Source of the DNA: Terrabacter sp. MAHUQ-38
GTDB taxonomy: Bacteria > Actinomycetota > Actinomycetes > Actinomycetales > Dermatophilaceae
Length of the DNA stretch: 64,000 nucleotides
Reading direction: 5' to 3'
NCBI RefSeq assembly: GCF_014518425.1
Contig: NZ_JACVCU010000001.1
Location: forward strand, 558,001-622,000
Shown: positions 17,585 through 25,034 of the stretch, piece by piece
How the letters are laid out: each line of letters starts with the position of its first letter
Position numbering within the stretch: the first letter of the stretch is position 1
Position numbers and translations under genes: made by a program
Notes under the pieces: generated by a model
What the model saw: only the letters and a program-made list of their open reading frames with translations
What the model was told of the DNA's origin: nothing
The model's database searches: none

Positions 17585-18330
17585 GTGTGGAGTCCGCACT
17601 CGGTCTTGGAGAAGCCGGCCCAGCGGCCGGCACGGGGGTCCTCGCCGGGCTCGACCCGGCGGGTGCACGGCTCGCAGCCGATCGACGGGTAGCCGTCGGA
17701 GAGAAGCGAGTTGACCTCGACCTGGTGCTCAGCGGCATACGCCAGGAGCTCGTCGAAGGTCCACGCCGCGAGCGGGTTGATCTTGACGAGGCCGTTCTTG
17801 TCGTCCCACGACACGAGCGGCGTGCTCGTCCGGGTCGGCGCCTCCTCCCGTCGGACACCGGTCACCCACGCCTCGTACAGCGACAGCGTGCGCGCGAGCG
17901 GCTCGACCTTGCGCATCAGGCAGCACAGGGCCGGGTCGCGCTCGTAGAGGCGGGCGCCGTACTTCTCGTCCTGCTCGGCCACCGTCAGCTCGGGCGTCAC
18001 GTTGACGAGCGTGATCGGGAGGTCCTCGGCGACGATGTCGCGCGTCACGATCGTGTCGGAGAAGTGGTAGCCGGTGTCGAGGAAGAGCACGTCGACGCCG
18101 GGCGCGAACCGCGAGACCACATGCGGCAGAACGGCATCCGCCATCGAGCAGGCCACCGCGAGGGTGCCGTCGAAGTGGAACGCGGCCCACGCGGCCACCT
18201 CGTCGGCACTCGGCTCGTTGTCGGGGTCGGCGCCCAGGGTCGCGTTGAAGTCGTCGACGAGGGCCTTGAGCTCCTCGGGGGTGCGGCGCTTGCGCGGCAC
18301 CTTGGGCGTCGCGAGGTCCACGGTCGTCAT
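17581..18330 (-). CDS. cysH: APS/PAPS reductase, iron-sulfur type
   Basis: A 249-residue assimilatory reductase converting APS (or PAPS) to sulfite. It has the four [4Fe-4S] cysteines as CC (ALCCLMRKVEPL) and CxxC (IGCEPCTRR), plus the catalytic Cys in ECGLHT at the C-terminus. The paired cysteines mark the APS-using plant/actinobacterial branch rather than the E. coli PAPS enzyme, matching the absence of cysC here. Start ATG 18330 overlaps the sulfite reductase stop. Confidence 0.95.
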   Translation of the reverse strand: MTTVDLATPKVPRKRRTPEELKALVDDFNATLGADPDNEPSADEVAAWAAFHFDGTLAVACSMADAVLPHVVSRFAPGVDVLFLDTGYHFSDTIVTRDIVAEDLPITLVNVTPELTVAEQDEKYGARLYERDPALCCLMRKVEPLARTLSLYEAWVTGVRREEAPTRTSTPLVSWDDKNGLVKINPLAAWTFDELLAYAAEHQVEVNSLLSDGYPSIGCEPCTRRVEPGEDPRAGRWAGFSKTECGLHT

Positions 18331-20045
18331 ACGAGCGCTCCTTCGTCGGCTCGGGCGGTCCACTGGGAGAAGGTCTCGCCGCCCTCGCGCTCGTCGAGGA
18401 AGCGACGCACGACACGCTCGACGTAGTCGGGCAGGTCGTCGGCGGTGACCTTGAGGCCGCGGACGGTGCGGCCGAGACCGGCCTCGTCGCGGTCGACGGA
18501 CGCGAGCCCGCCGCCGAGGTGCACCTGGAAGCCCGGCACCTGCTCGCCCTCGATCGTGACGAGCTGGCCCTTGAGGCCGATGTCGGCGACCTGGATGCGG
18601 GCGCACGAGTTCGGGCAGCCGTTGACGTTGAGGCTGATCGGGGTGTCGAGCTGCGGCGCGACGTCGGCCAGGCGCTGCTCGAGGGCCGCGATCGTCGTGG
18701 CCGCCGTCGCCTTGGTCTCGACGATGGCGAGCTTGCAGTACTCGATGCCCGTGCAGGCCATCGTGTGCCGCCGGAAGGGGCTCGGCGTCGTCGTCAGGCC
18801 GAGCTTCTCGAGTCGGCTCACGACGCCGCGCACGCGACGCCCGGGCACGTCGAGCAGCACGAGCTTCTGGTGCGGCGTCAGGCGGAGTCGGTCGGAGCCG
18901 ACCGACTCCATGATGTCGGCGAGGCCGGCGAGCACGTCACCGCTGATGCGGCCGACCGTCGGGGCGGCGCCGAGGTAGCGCAGCCCGTCCTTCTGCAGGT
19001 GGACGCCGACGTGGTCGCCCGGACCGGTCGCGGGCGCCGGGGCCGGGCCGTCGGGCAGGGCGCGCTCGAGGTACTCGTCCTGGAGCACCTGGCGGAACTT
19101 CTCCGGGCCCCACTCGGCGAGGAGGAACTTGAGGCGGGCCTTGTTGCGCAGCCGCCGGTAGCCGTAGTCGCGGAAGATCCGGATGACGCCGTGCCAGACC
19201 TCGGCCGCCTCCTCGGGCCGCACGAAGACGCCGACCCGCTCGGCGAGGCGCGGGCTCGTCGACAGGCCGCCGCCGACCCACAGGTCGTAGCCGGCGCCGA
19301 GCTCGGGGTGCACGACCCCGACGAGCGAGATGTCGTTGATCTCGTGCACGACGTCGAGGCTCGGATGGCCCGTGATGGCGGACTTGAACTTGCGCGGGAG
19401 GTTCGCGAGCTCGGGGTCGCCGATGTAGCGGTCGAGGATCTCGTCCATGACCGGCGTCGGGTCGATGATCTCGTCCTTGGCGATGCCTGCGAGCGGGCTG
19501 CCGAGGATGACGCGGGGGGTGTCGCCGCACGCCTCGGTCGTCTGCAGGCCGACGGCCTCGAGGCGTCGCCAGATCTCGGGCACGTCCTCGACGCGGATCC
19601 AGTGGTACTGGATGTTCTGCCGGTCGCTGATGTCGGCGGTGCCGCGCGCGAACTCCTGGCTGATCTCGGCGAGGGTGCGCAGCTGGGCGAGGCTGAGGGC
19701 GCCGCCGTCGAGGCGGACGCGGAGCATGAAGTACTCGTCGGACAGCTCGGTGTCGTCTAGCTGGGCCGTGCGGCCGCCGTCGATGCCGGGCTTGCGCTGC
19801 GTGTAGAGCCCCCACCAGCGGAACCGGCCACTGAGGTCCTGCGGCGGGATGGAGGCGAAGCCCTCCTTGGAGTAGATCTGCTCGATCCGCTCCCGGACGT
19901 TGAGGCCGCCGTCCTCCTGCTTCCAGGTCTCGTTGGCGTTGAGGGGCTCGGTGCCGTCGACCTTCCACTGCCCGTTGGAGCGGCCGGCGCGCGGCGGGCG
20001 GGTGGCCGGGCGGGCGGGCCCGGTCGCAATGTCGGTGACGGTCAT
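18327..20045 (-). CDS. Ferredoxin-dependent sulfite reductase (SirA/NirA family)
   Basis: A 572-residue siroheme and [4Fe-4S] enzyme reducing sulfite to sulfide with ferredoxin electrons. The cluster cysteines are in TMACTGIEYCKLAI and NGCPNSCARIQ, and the two ferrite-like halves are both present. NirA (nitrite) and SirA (sulfite) are close homologues; the cys operon context supports sulfite. ATG 20045 is chosen as the conserved N-terminus, although an in-frame ATG lies 24 bp upstream. It is the first gene of the five-gene sulfur operon. Confidence 0.93.
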   Translation of the reverse strand: MTVTDIATGPARPATRPPRAGRSNGQWKVDGTEPLNANETWKQEDGGLNVRERIEQIYSKEGFASIPPQDLSGRFRWWGLYTQRKPGIDGGRTAQLDDTELSDEYFMLRVRLDGGALSLAQLRTLAEISQEFARGTADISDRQNIQYHWIRVEDVPEIWRRLEAVGLQTTEACGDTPRVILGSPLAGIAKDEIIDPTPVMDEILDRYIGDPELANLPRKFKSAITGHPSLDVVHEINDISLVGVVHPELGAGYDLWVGGGLSTSPRLAERVGVFVRPEEAAEVWHGVIRIFRDYGYRRLRNKARLKFLLAEWGPEKFRQVLQDEYLERALPDGPAPAPATGPGDHVGVHLQKDGLRYLGAAPTVGRISGDVLAGLADIMESVGSDRLRLTPHQKLVLLDVPGRRVRGVVSRLEKLGLTTTPSPFRRHTMACTGIEYCKLAIVETKATAATTIAALEQRLADVAPQLDTPISLNVNGCPNSCARIQVADIGLKGQLVTIEGEQVPGFQVHLGGGLASVDRDEAGLGRTVRGLKVTADDLPDYVERVVRRFLDEREGGETFSQWTARADEGALV

Positions 20046-20054
20046 GTAATCGAA

Positions 20055-20082
20055 TGTATAACCAGCCATTATCTGCGCCCAA
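20055..20082 (-). promoter_or_regulatory. Promoter and possible operator of the sulfate assimilation operon
   Basis: Reading the minus strand: TTGGGC (20082-20077), 16-bp spacer, TATACA (20060-20055), the only AT-rich patch in the region. An inverted repeat ATAA-N7-TTAT (20058-20072) overlaps the -10 and spacer and may be the site of a sulfur regulator. Confidence 0.5.
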
Positions 20083-20210
20083 GCGGGTCCAGATTTCGGC
20101 CCTTTCCCACCGCCTCGGTGGGAATGCTCGCCTCAGCGCCTCCGGCAGACCACGCCCCGCACCCGCCGACCGCGGGTCCCCACGAGCCTCCCACGAACGC
20201 CCCACCCCCG

Positions 20211-20313
20211 TTGCGCGCGCTCGTGATGTGAGCGCGCGATCCGTGCATCGGCGCGTGAAATTTCGCGCGCCTCGCCCCTGTTTCGCGCGCTCAGGCCTGA
20301 AGCGCGCGAAACA
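20211..20313. repeat. Alternating palindrome array, locus 1
   Basis: This fills much of the gene-free stretch 20046-20347. Type A palindromes: 20214-20238 (CGCGCGCTC-N7-GAGCGCGCG) and 20279-20313 (13-bp perfect arms, TGTTTCGCGCGCT). Between them is a type B palindrome at 20251-20270 with no loop, pairing GCGCGTGAAA with TTTCGCGCGC (one G-U). The order A-B-A and the sequences match the second locus at 56 kb. A 19-bp word, CCTGTTTCGCGCGCTCAGG, is shared exactly by both loci. Confidence 0.85.
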
Positions 20314-20347
20314 TCCCGGGTCTGGGGGGCGTCGCGTCGAGGGCCCG

Positions 20348-21283
20348 TCAGGGGCCGGCCTGCTCTCCTGACGTGACCGCCTCGACCAGCCCGAGGACCG
20401 TGCGCACGTAGCGGTCGGAGTGGTTGTACGAGCGCACCGCGGCGCGCAGGTCGTCGGGCCGGGTCAGGTCCCGCCCGCCGGCGCACAGGTAGCGGGCCGC
20501 GGCGAGCGTCGCGTCCTCGACGTTCTGCGGGTCGGCGACGCCGTCCCCGTTCGCGTCGGCGCCCCACAGCCGCCACGTCCCCGGGATGAACTGCATCGGA
20601 CCCACGGCGCGGTCCCAGACGGGGTCGCCGTCGAAGCGTCCGCCGTCGGTGTCGTGGATCGCCGCGAAGGACCCTCCCGAAAGTGCCGGCCCGCGCACGG
20701 GCGGGACGACGTCATGCCGGGCGTCCAGCGAGCGCCCGCGCAACGAGGACGACTCCACCTCACCGATGGCCGCCAGGAGCATCGCGGGTATGCGGCAGCC
20801 CTTCGCCTCGCTGGCTGCCGCGGACTCGTAGGCCGCCCAGAGGATCTGCTCCTTCGTGCGCGCCGCGCGGCCGCCGCTCGACCCCGGGCGGGGGGCGACG
20901 GCGATCGGCGTGCGCAGGTCGGCCGGTGGCGTCCAGTCGTGGGGACGGGTGCTCGAGCCTCCGCCGGGTTCGAGCTGCGCGGCGTCTTCGGTCACCGGGA
21001 CGCCCACGACGTACGCGGCGGCGACCCTGATCCCGTCGAAGAGGGGGCTTACGAGCTCGCCCGCCAGCGCACCGAACCCGGGACCGGAGGTCACCGCCGG
21101 GAGGGACGTCGCCGGGGCGCCAGGGTCGCGCCTGGGCGGGAATGTCAACTGGGGCGACGGTGTCGGCGTGGGCACGGAGCCGTCGTCCCCGGCGTGCGCC
21201 GGAAGAGCCGTCGTGACCGTCACGAGTGCGGCCACGACCGCCGCGGTCATGACCGCGATGGCCCCTCGCTCCGTGCGACGCAT
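20348..21283 (-). CDS. Secreted lytic transglycosylase
   Basis: A 311-residue exported protein with an N-terminal signal peptide (AIAVMTAAVVAALVTVTTALPAHAG) and a Pro/Thr-rich spacer. The C-terminal SLT domain has the catalytic Glu in AAIGEVESSS and the fold motifs AVGPMQFIPGTWRLWGADANGDG and ATLAAARYLCAGG. It should cleave peptidoglycan glycan strands outside the membrane. GGAGG upstream of ATG 21283 is a good ribosome binding site. Similar actinobacterial proteins act in wall remodelling or resuscitation. It stands alone as a transcription unit. Confidence 0.9.
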   Translation of the reverse strand: MRRTERGAIAVMTAAVVAALVTVTTALPAHAGDDGSVPTPTPSPQLTFPPRRDPGAPATSLPAVTSGPGFGALAGELVSPLFDGIRVAAAYVVGVPVTEDAAQLEPGGGSSTRPHDWTPPADLRTPIAVAPRPGSSGGRAARTKEQILWAAYESAAASEAKGCRIPAMLLAAIGEVESSSLRGRSLDARHDVVPPVRGPALSGGSFAAIHDTDGGRFDGDPVWDRAVGPMQFIPGTWRLWGADANGDGVADPQNVEDATLAAARYLCAGGRDLTRPDDLRAAVRSYNHSDRYVRTVLGLVEAVTSGEQAGP

Positions 21284-21394
21284 GGTTCCTTGCCTCCTGC
21301 GACCAATGGAACCCCAAAACGCGGTCGACCGTGGCCGATCGTGGGGCCCGTGTCCGCGGACCCGGGCCCCACGGCTGGCTGGGGATCCGGGCCG

Positions 21395-21793
21395 TCAGCG
21401 GGCCTTGACGGCGAGGACGTCGCAGGGCGCGTCGAGGAGCACCTGCTGGGAGGTGCTTCCCGTCACGAGCTTGCCGACCGGCGAGCGACGCCGGACGCCG
21501 ATGACGACGAGGTCGGCACCGAGCTCCTCGACCGTCGCGAGGATCTCGTCGGCCGCCGAGCGGCCGCTCGTCGGCTGACGCACCTCGTGCGCGACGTCGG
21601 CGTTGGCGAGCTGCAGGTCGATCGTGTCGATGTCCTCCGCCGTCGCGAAGGACGGGTCGGCGTAGTTGCCGTCGCGTCCGGTGTTCACGACGGTGAGGTG
21701 GGCCCCACGGTCCTTGGCGATCTCGATGGCGGCGTCGAGGGCCGCGACCCCCTCCTTGGTCGGGATGTACCCGACGACGATCTTGCGGAACAT
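21395..21793 (-). CDS. Universal stress protein, UspA family
   Basis: A 132-residue single-domain Usp. It starts with the typical strand KIVVGYIPTKEGVAALDAAIEIAKDRGAHLTVV and ends with the nucleotide-binding type motif DLVVIGVRRRSPVGKLVTGSTSQQVLLDAPCDVLAV, which carries the GxRxRS/G-S-T-S elements of ATP-binding members. It acts in the cytoplasm in stress or dormancy responses. It lies downstream of the sugar ABC operon, separated by a hairpin terminator, so it is likely expressed on its own. Confidence 0.9.
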   Translation of the reverse strand: MFRKIVVGYIPTKEGVAALDAAIEIAKDRGAHLTVVNTGRDGNYADPSFATAEDIDTIDLQLANADVAHEVRQPTSGRSAADEILATVEELGADLVVIGVRRRSPVGKLVTGSTSQQVLLDAPCDVLAVKAR

Positions 21794-21860
21794 GCCTCTC
21801 CTGACTGGGGGTGCTGGCGGTGATTGGATCCGGGGTGCGCGAGGGTCTGCCCGAGGGGAG

Positions 21861-21886
21861 CAGGGCCGCCGCGGTCGGCGGCCCTG
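21861..21886 (-). terminator. Hairpin terminator of the ribose/fructose-type ABC operon
   Basis: An 11-bp perfect stem (CAGGGCCGCCG / CGGCGGCCCTG) with a CGGT loop, placed 15 bp after the stop of the ATPase gene. There is no long T tract, as is common in actinobacterial hairpin terminators. Confidence 0.6.
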
Positions 21887-21900
21887 TCGTCGGGGTGGGC

Positions 21901-22785
21901 TCAGCTCTCGAGCTTCATCGCGCCGGTCATGATCGCGACGCCGTCGGTCATCGAGTGCGACGACGGGGTGATGACGCCGGCGAGACCGCCCAGACGCTGG
22001 ATGTGGATGCGGTCTGCGACGTCCCAGACGTGCGGCATGTTGTGCGAGATGAGGATGATGCCGAGCCCTCGGTCCCGCAGCTGGCGAATCATCTCGAGCA
22101 CCTGGTTGCCCTCCTTGACGCCCAGGGCGGCGGTGGGCTCGTCGAGGATGACGACCTTGCCGCCGAAGGCCGCCGCGCGACTGACGGCGACCGCCTGGCG
22201 CTGGCCTCCGGAGAGGGTCTCGACCGCCTGGCCCATGTTCTGGATCGTCTGGATGCCGAGGTCCTGCACGGCCTTTCCGGCGCGCTCCTTCATGCCCTTC
22301 TTGTCGAGCATCCGGAGCACGGAGCCGAGCGGCCCCGGGCGGCGCTCCTCGCGGGCGAGGTAGAGGTTGCTCGCGATGTCGAGCGCCGGGATGACCGCCA
22401 GCTGCTGGTAGACCGTCTCGATGCCGGCGTCGCGCGAGTCCTGAGGCCGCTTGAAGTGCACGACCTCGCCGTCGAGCCGCATCTCACCGGAGTCGGGGAC
22501 GAGGGCGCCGGTGAGGCACTTGATGAGGGTCGACTTGCCGGCGCCGTTGTCGCCGATGACCGCGAGCACCTCGCCCGGGTAGAGGTCGAGGTCGACGCCG
22601 TCGAGACCGACGACGCGGCCGAACGTCTTGACGAGACCGCGGGCCGACAGGACCGGGTGCGTCTTGTCGGCGCTCGGTTGGGCGGTCGAGAAGATGCCGC
22701 CGTGGTGCGGAGTCGTCTCGTCGGTGGTCGAGTCGGTGCTGGAGACGGTCGTGGAGTCGGTGGTGGAGACGGAGTCGGCGCTCAT
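21901..22785 (-). CDS. Sugar ABC transporter ATP-binding protein (single domain)
   Basis: A 294-residue ATPase with Walker A GDNGAGKST, signature LSGGQRQAVAVSRA and Walker B VVILDEPTAAL. It has only one nucleotide-binding domain, like FrcA of fructose importers, whereas RbsA and XylG carry two. The first 45 residues are a low-complexity Ser/Thr/Asp tail (STTDSTTVSSTDSTTDET) encoded by imperfect gtcggtggtggagac-like repeats, absent from typical homologues. ATG 22785 overlaps the permease stop. It should energise import through the adjacent permease. Confidence 0.9.
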   Translation of the reverse strand: MSADSVSTTDSTTVSSTDSTTDETTPHHGGIFSTAQPSADKTHPVLSARGLVKTFGRVVGLDGVDLDLYPGEVLAVIGDNGAGKSTLIKCLTGALVPDSGEMRLDGEVVHFKRPQDSRDAGIETVYQQLAVIPALDIASNLYLAREERRPGPLGSVLRMLDKKGMKERAGKAVQDLGIQTIQNMGQAVETLSGGQRQAVAVSRAAAFGGKVVILDEPTAALGVKEGNQVLEMIRQLRDRGLGIILISHNMPHVWDVADRIHIQRLGGLAGVITPSSHSMTDGVAIMTGAMKLES

Positions 22786-23807
22786 GCCTTGACCTTCCTG
22801 ATCCATTGGTCGACGGAGACGGCGATGATGACGAGGACGCCGGTCGCGAGGACGCGGAACTGCTGGTCGACGCCGCCCAACGAGAGACCGAACTGCAGCG
22901 ACTGGACGATGAGCGCACCGATGAGCGTGCCGACCAGCCGGCCCCGGCCGCCGAAGAGGCTCGTGCCGCCGATGACGACTGCCGTGATGCTGTTGAGGTT
23001 GGCGTCGACGATGGCGTTCGGCGTGGCCGCGCCGGAGCGGCCGATGAGGACCCATGCGGCGATGCCGTAGATGAGCCCGGCCACGGTGTAGACCGTGAGG
23101 AGGACCCGCTGGGTCGCCACGCCGGAAAGGCGAGCGGCCTCGCGGTCGTCTCCGACCGCGTACACGTGCCGGCCCCAGGCCGTCTGCGAAAGGGCGAATC
23201 CGACCGCGAGGTACATCACGCCGACGGCCACGACACCCCACGTGAGGCGGAAGCCACCGCGCGGGCCGAAGCCCTCGCCGAGCGAGTTGAGCAGGCCGGG
23301 GAGGTGGTCGGCCTGGATGCTCGAGCCGCCGGAGTAGAGCAGCGCGATCGCGGTGAAGATGCTCAGGGTCCCCAGCGTCACGATGAACGGTGGCAGGTTG
23401 AGCCTCGTCACGAGCACGCCGTTGAGGTACCCGGCGGCGACCGCGAGGAGCAATCCGATGAGCAGAGCCAGGAACCCGTTCATTCCGCCGTCCTGCGCCA
23501 GGCTCGCCATCACCATCATCGACAGGACGGTGATCGCGCCGACGGACAGGTCGATGCCGGCCGTGAGGATGATGAGGGTCTGGCCGATTGCGAGCGCCGC
23601 GACGACAGCCGTCTGCTGCAGCATCAGCCCCATCGACGAGGGCGACGCGAACCGGGGGTTGAGCGTCGTGAAGGCGATGAACGCGATGACGAGAATGAAG
23701 AGCGGGCTCAGCCACGGGTATCCGTGCAGCACGTGCTGGATCCGCTGGAGCGGGCTCTGCTGCCGCCGAGCGAACTCGGCGGCAGCAGTGGACTGGGTGG
23801 CGGTCAT
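22782..23807 (-). CDS. Sugar ABC transporter permease (RbsC/FrcC family)
   Basis: A 341-residue BPD_transp_2 family permease with eight to ten hydrophobic helices. Conserved landmarks are TLIILTAGIDLSVGAITVLSMM, NGVLVTRLNLPPFIVTLGT and GAIGG-like VIGGTSLFGGRGRLVGTLIGALIV. This family imports pentoses, fructose and related sugars with an RbsB-type binding protein. It lies between the binding-protein and ATPase genes, with a 3-bp gap upstream and a 4-bp overlap downstream. Confidence 0.93.
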   Translation of the reverse strand: MTATQSTAAAEFARRQQSPLQRIQHVLHGYPWLSPLFILVIAFIAFTTLNPRFASPSSMGLMLQQTAVVAALAIGQTLIILTAGIDLSVGAITVLSMMVMASLAQDGGMNGFLALLIGLLLAVAAGYLNGVLVTRLNLPPFIVTLGTLSIFTAIALLYSGGSSIQADHLPGLLNSLGEGFGPRGGFRLTWGVVAVGVMYLAVGFALSQTAWGRHVYAVGDDREAARLSGVATQRVLLTVYTVAGLIYGIAAWVLIGRSGAATPNAIVDANLNSITAVVIGGTSLFGGRGRLVGTLIGALIVQSLQFGLSLGGVDQQFRVLATGVLVIIAVSVDQWIRKVKA

Positions 23808-23810
23808 GAC

Positions 23811-24932
23811 TCAGTTGCCCCAGCAGATCTTGGCGCCCTCGTCGGACGTGATGCTGTCGAGCCCGTCGACCTTCTTGTCCGTCACGAGCGCGACACCGGT
23901 GTTGTAGAAGTCGAGGCCGGGCGAGACCTTCGGCTTCTCACCACCGGTTGCGATCTTGGCGATGGCCTCCATCCCCAAGGTCGCCATCTTCAGCGGGTAC
24001 TGCTGTGCCGTCGCACCGATGACACCGTCCTTGACGGACTTGACACCAGCGCAGCCACCGTCGACCGAGACGATGAGCGCCGTCTTGCCCTGCGCCTGCA
24101 GGGCGCCGTTGGCGCCGACGGCCGTCGGCTCGTTGATCGTGTAGACGAGGTTGATGTCGGGGTTCTTGCTGAGGCACTTCTCCATGGCCGTGCGGCCGCC
24201 GTCCTCGCCGCCGTTGCCCGCTTCGTTGCAGACGATCGTGTAGTCGCCGCCCTTGCCTCCGGTGTACTTGCCGGTCTTGGCCTCGTCGCCGTTCTTCTTG
24301 CCGTCCTTGACGTCGATGCCCATGCCCTCGAGGAAGCCCTGGTCGCGGTTGTAGTCGACCGAGACGATCTTGTCGTTGAACAGGTCGAGGAGCGCGATGA
24401 CGGCCGGCTTGCCGTCGAGCTGCGCGGCAGCCCACTTCCCGTCGAGCTTGCCCGCCTCGCGGTTGTCGGTGGCGAACGTGATGTCCACGGTGTCGGCCGG
24501 GTCGGGCGGGGTGTCGAGGGCGATGACGTAGAGGCCCGCATCACGGGCCTTCTTCATCGCCGCATTGACACCGGTGCTCATCGGCGTGATGAGGATTCCC
24601 TTGTCACCACGGGCGATCGCGTCCTCGATGGCCGTGATCTGCCCGGCGTCGTCGCCCTCCTGCTTGCCGGAGGCGACGGTGAGGCTGACGTTGTTCTTGT
24701 CGGCGTCCGCCTTGGCGCCCTTCTGCATCGCCACGAAGAACGGGTTGCTCGAGTCCTTCGTGATCAGCGCGACACCGATCTTCTCGCCGCCGGCGCCGCC
24801 GGTGCTGCCCGAACCGCCGCCGTCGCCACTGCCGCATGCCGCGGCACCGAGGAGGAGCGTCCCGGCGGCGACGGCCACGAGGGCGCGGCGGCCGACCGCC
24901 GAACGTCGGGAGGAGGTGGGGCTCTGCTGCAT
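23811..24932 (-). CDS. Sugar-binding lipoprotein (RbsB/FrcB family)
   Basis: A 373-residue periplasmic-type binding protein anchored as a lipoprotein (lipobox around GAAAC in VAVAAGTLLLGAAACGSG). The two-lobe RbsB fold shows GVALITKDSSNPFFVAMQKGAKADADK, ILITPMSTGVNAA and IVSVDGGCAGVKSVKDG. Length and the internal insertions (KYTGGKGGDYTIVCNEAGNGGEDGG) resemble fructose-type FrcB proteins more than ribose RbsB. ATG 24932 follows a GAGAGG ribosome binding site. It is the first gene of the operon and is controlled by the divergent LacI gene. Confidence 0.9.
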   Translation of the reverse strand: MQQSPTSSRRSAVGRRALVAVAAGTLLLGAAACGSGDGGGSGSTGGAGGEKIGVALITKDSSNPFFVAMQKGAKADADKNNVSLTVASGKQEGDDAGQITAIEDAIARGDKGILITPMSTGVNAAMKKARDAGLYVIALDTPPDPADTVDITFATDNREAGKLDGKWAAAQLDGKPAVIALLDLFNDKIVSVDYNRDQGFLEGMGIDVKDGKKNGDEAKTGKYTGGKGGDYTIVCNEAGNGGEDGGRTAMEKCLSKNPDINLVYTINEPTAVGANGALQAQGKTALIVSVDGGCAGVKSVKDGVIGATAQQYPLKMATLGMEAIAKIATGGEKPKVSPGLDFYNTGVALVTDKKVDGLDSITSDEGAKICWGN

Positions 24933-24962
24933 GACATGACCTCTCTGTCTGACGTCGCCTTG

Positions 24963-24976
24963 TGACAACGTTGTCA
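24963..24976. promoter_or_regulatory. LacI-family operator O1
   Basis: TGACAACGTTGTCA, a perfect 14-bp palindrome with a central CG as in LacI/GalR operators. It lies 6 bp after the -10 of the binding-protein promoter, so it covers the transcription start. Confidence 0.85.
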
Positions 24977-24982
24977 GGTCCG

Positions 24983-25012
24983 GTTATAGGCGCCCCCTTG
25001 CCTTGGCGTCAA
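24983..25012 (-). promoter_or_regulatory. Promoter of the sugar ABC operon
   Basis: Minus strand: TTGACG (25012-25007), 18-bp spacer, TATAAC (24988-24983). The operator O1 begins at the predicted +1. Confidence 0.7.
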
Positions 25013-25034
25013 GTGATGGGCTACAAATCGCAAC

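Noticed and set aside
18519-19760. A 413-codon plus-strand frame opposite the sulfite reductase gene
   Set aside because: The minus strand carries the siroheme/iron-sulfur motifs and the operon overlaps; the plus frame has none.
20211-20313. Insertion sequence ends or an attachment site
   Set aside because: No transposase or integrase, no target duplication visible, and the units are alternating palindromes rather than terminal repeats of an element.
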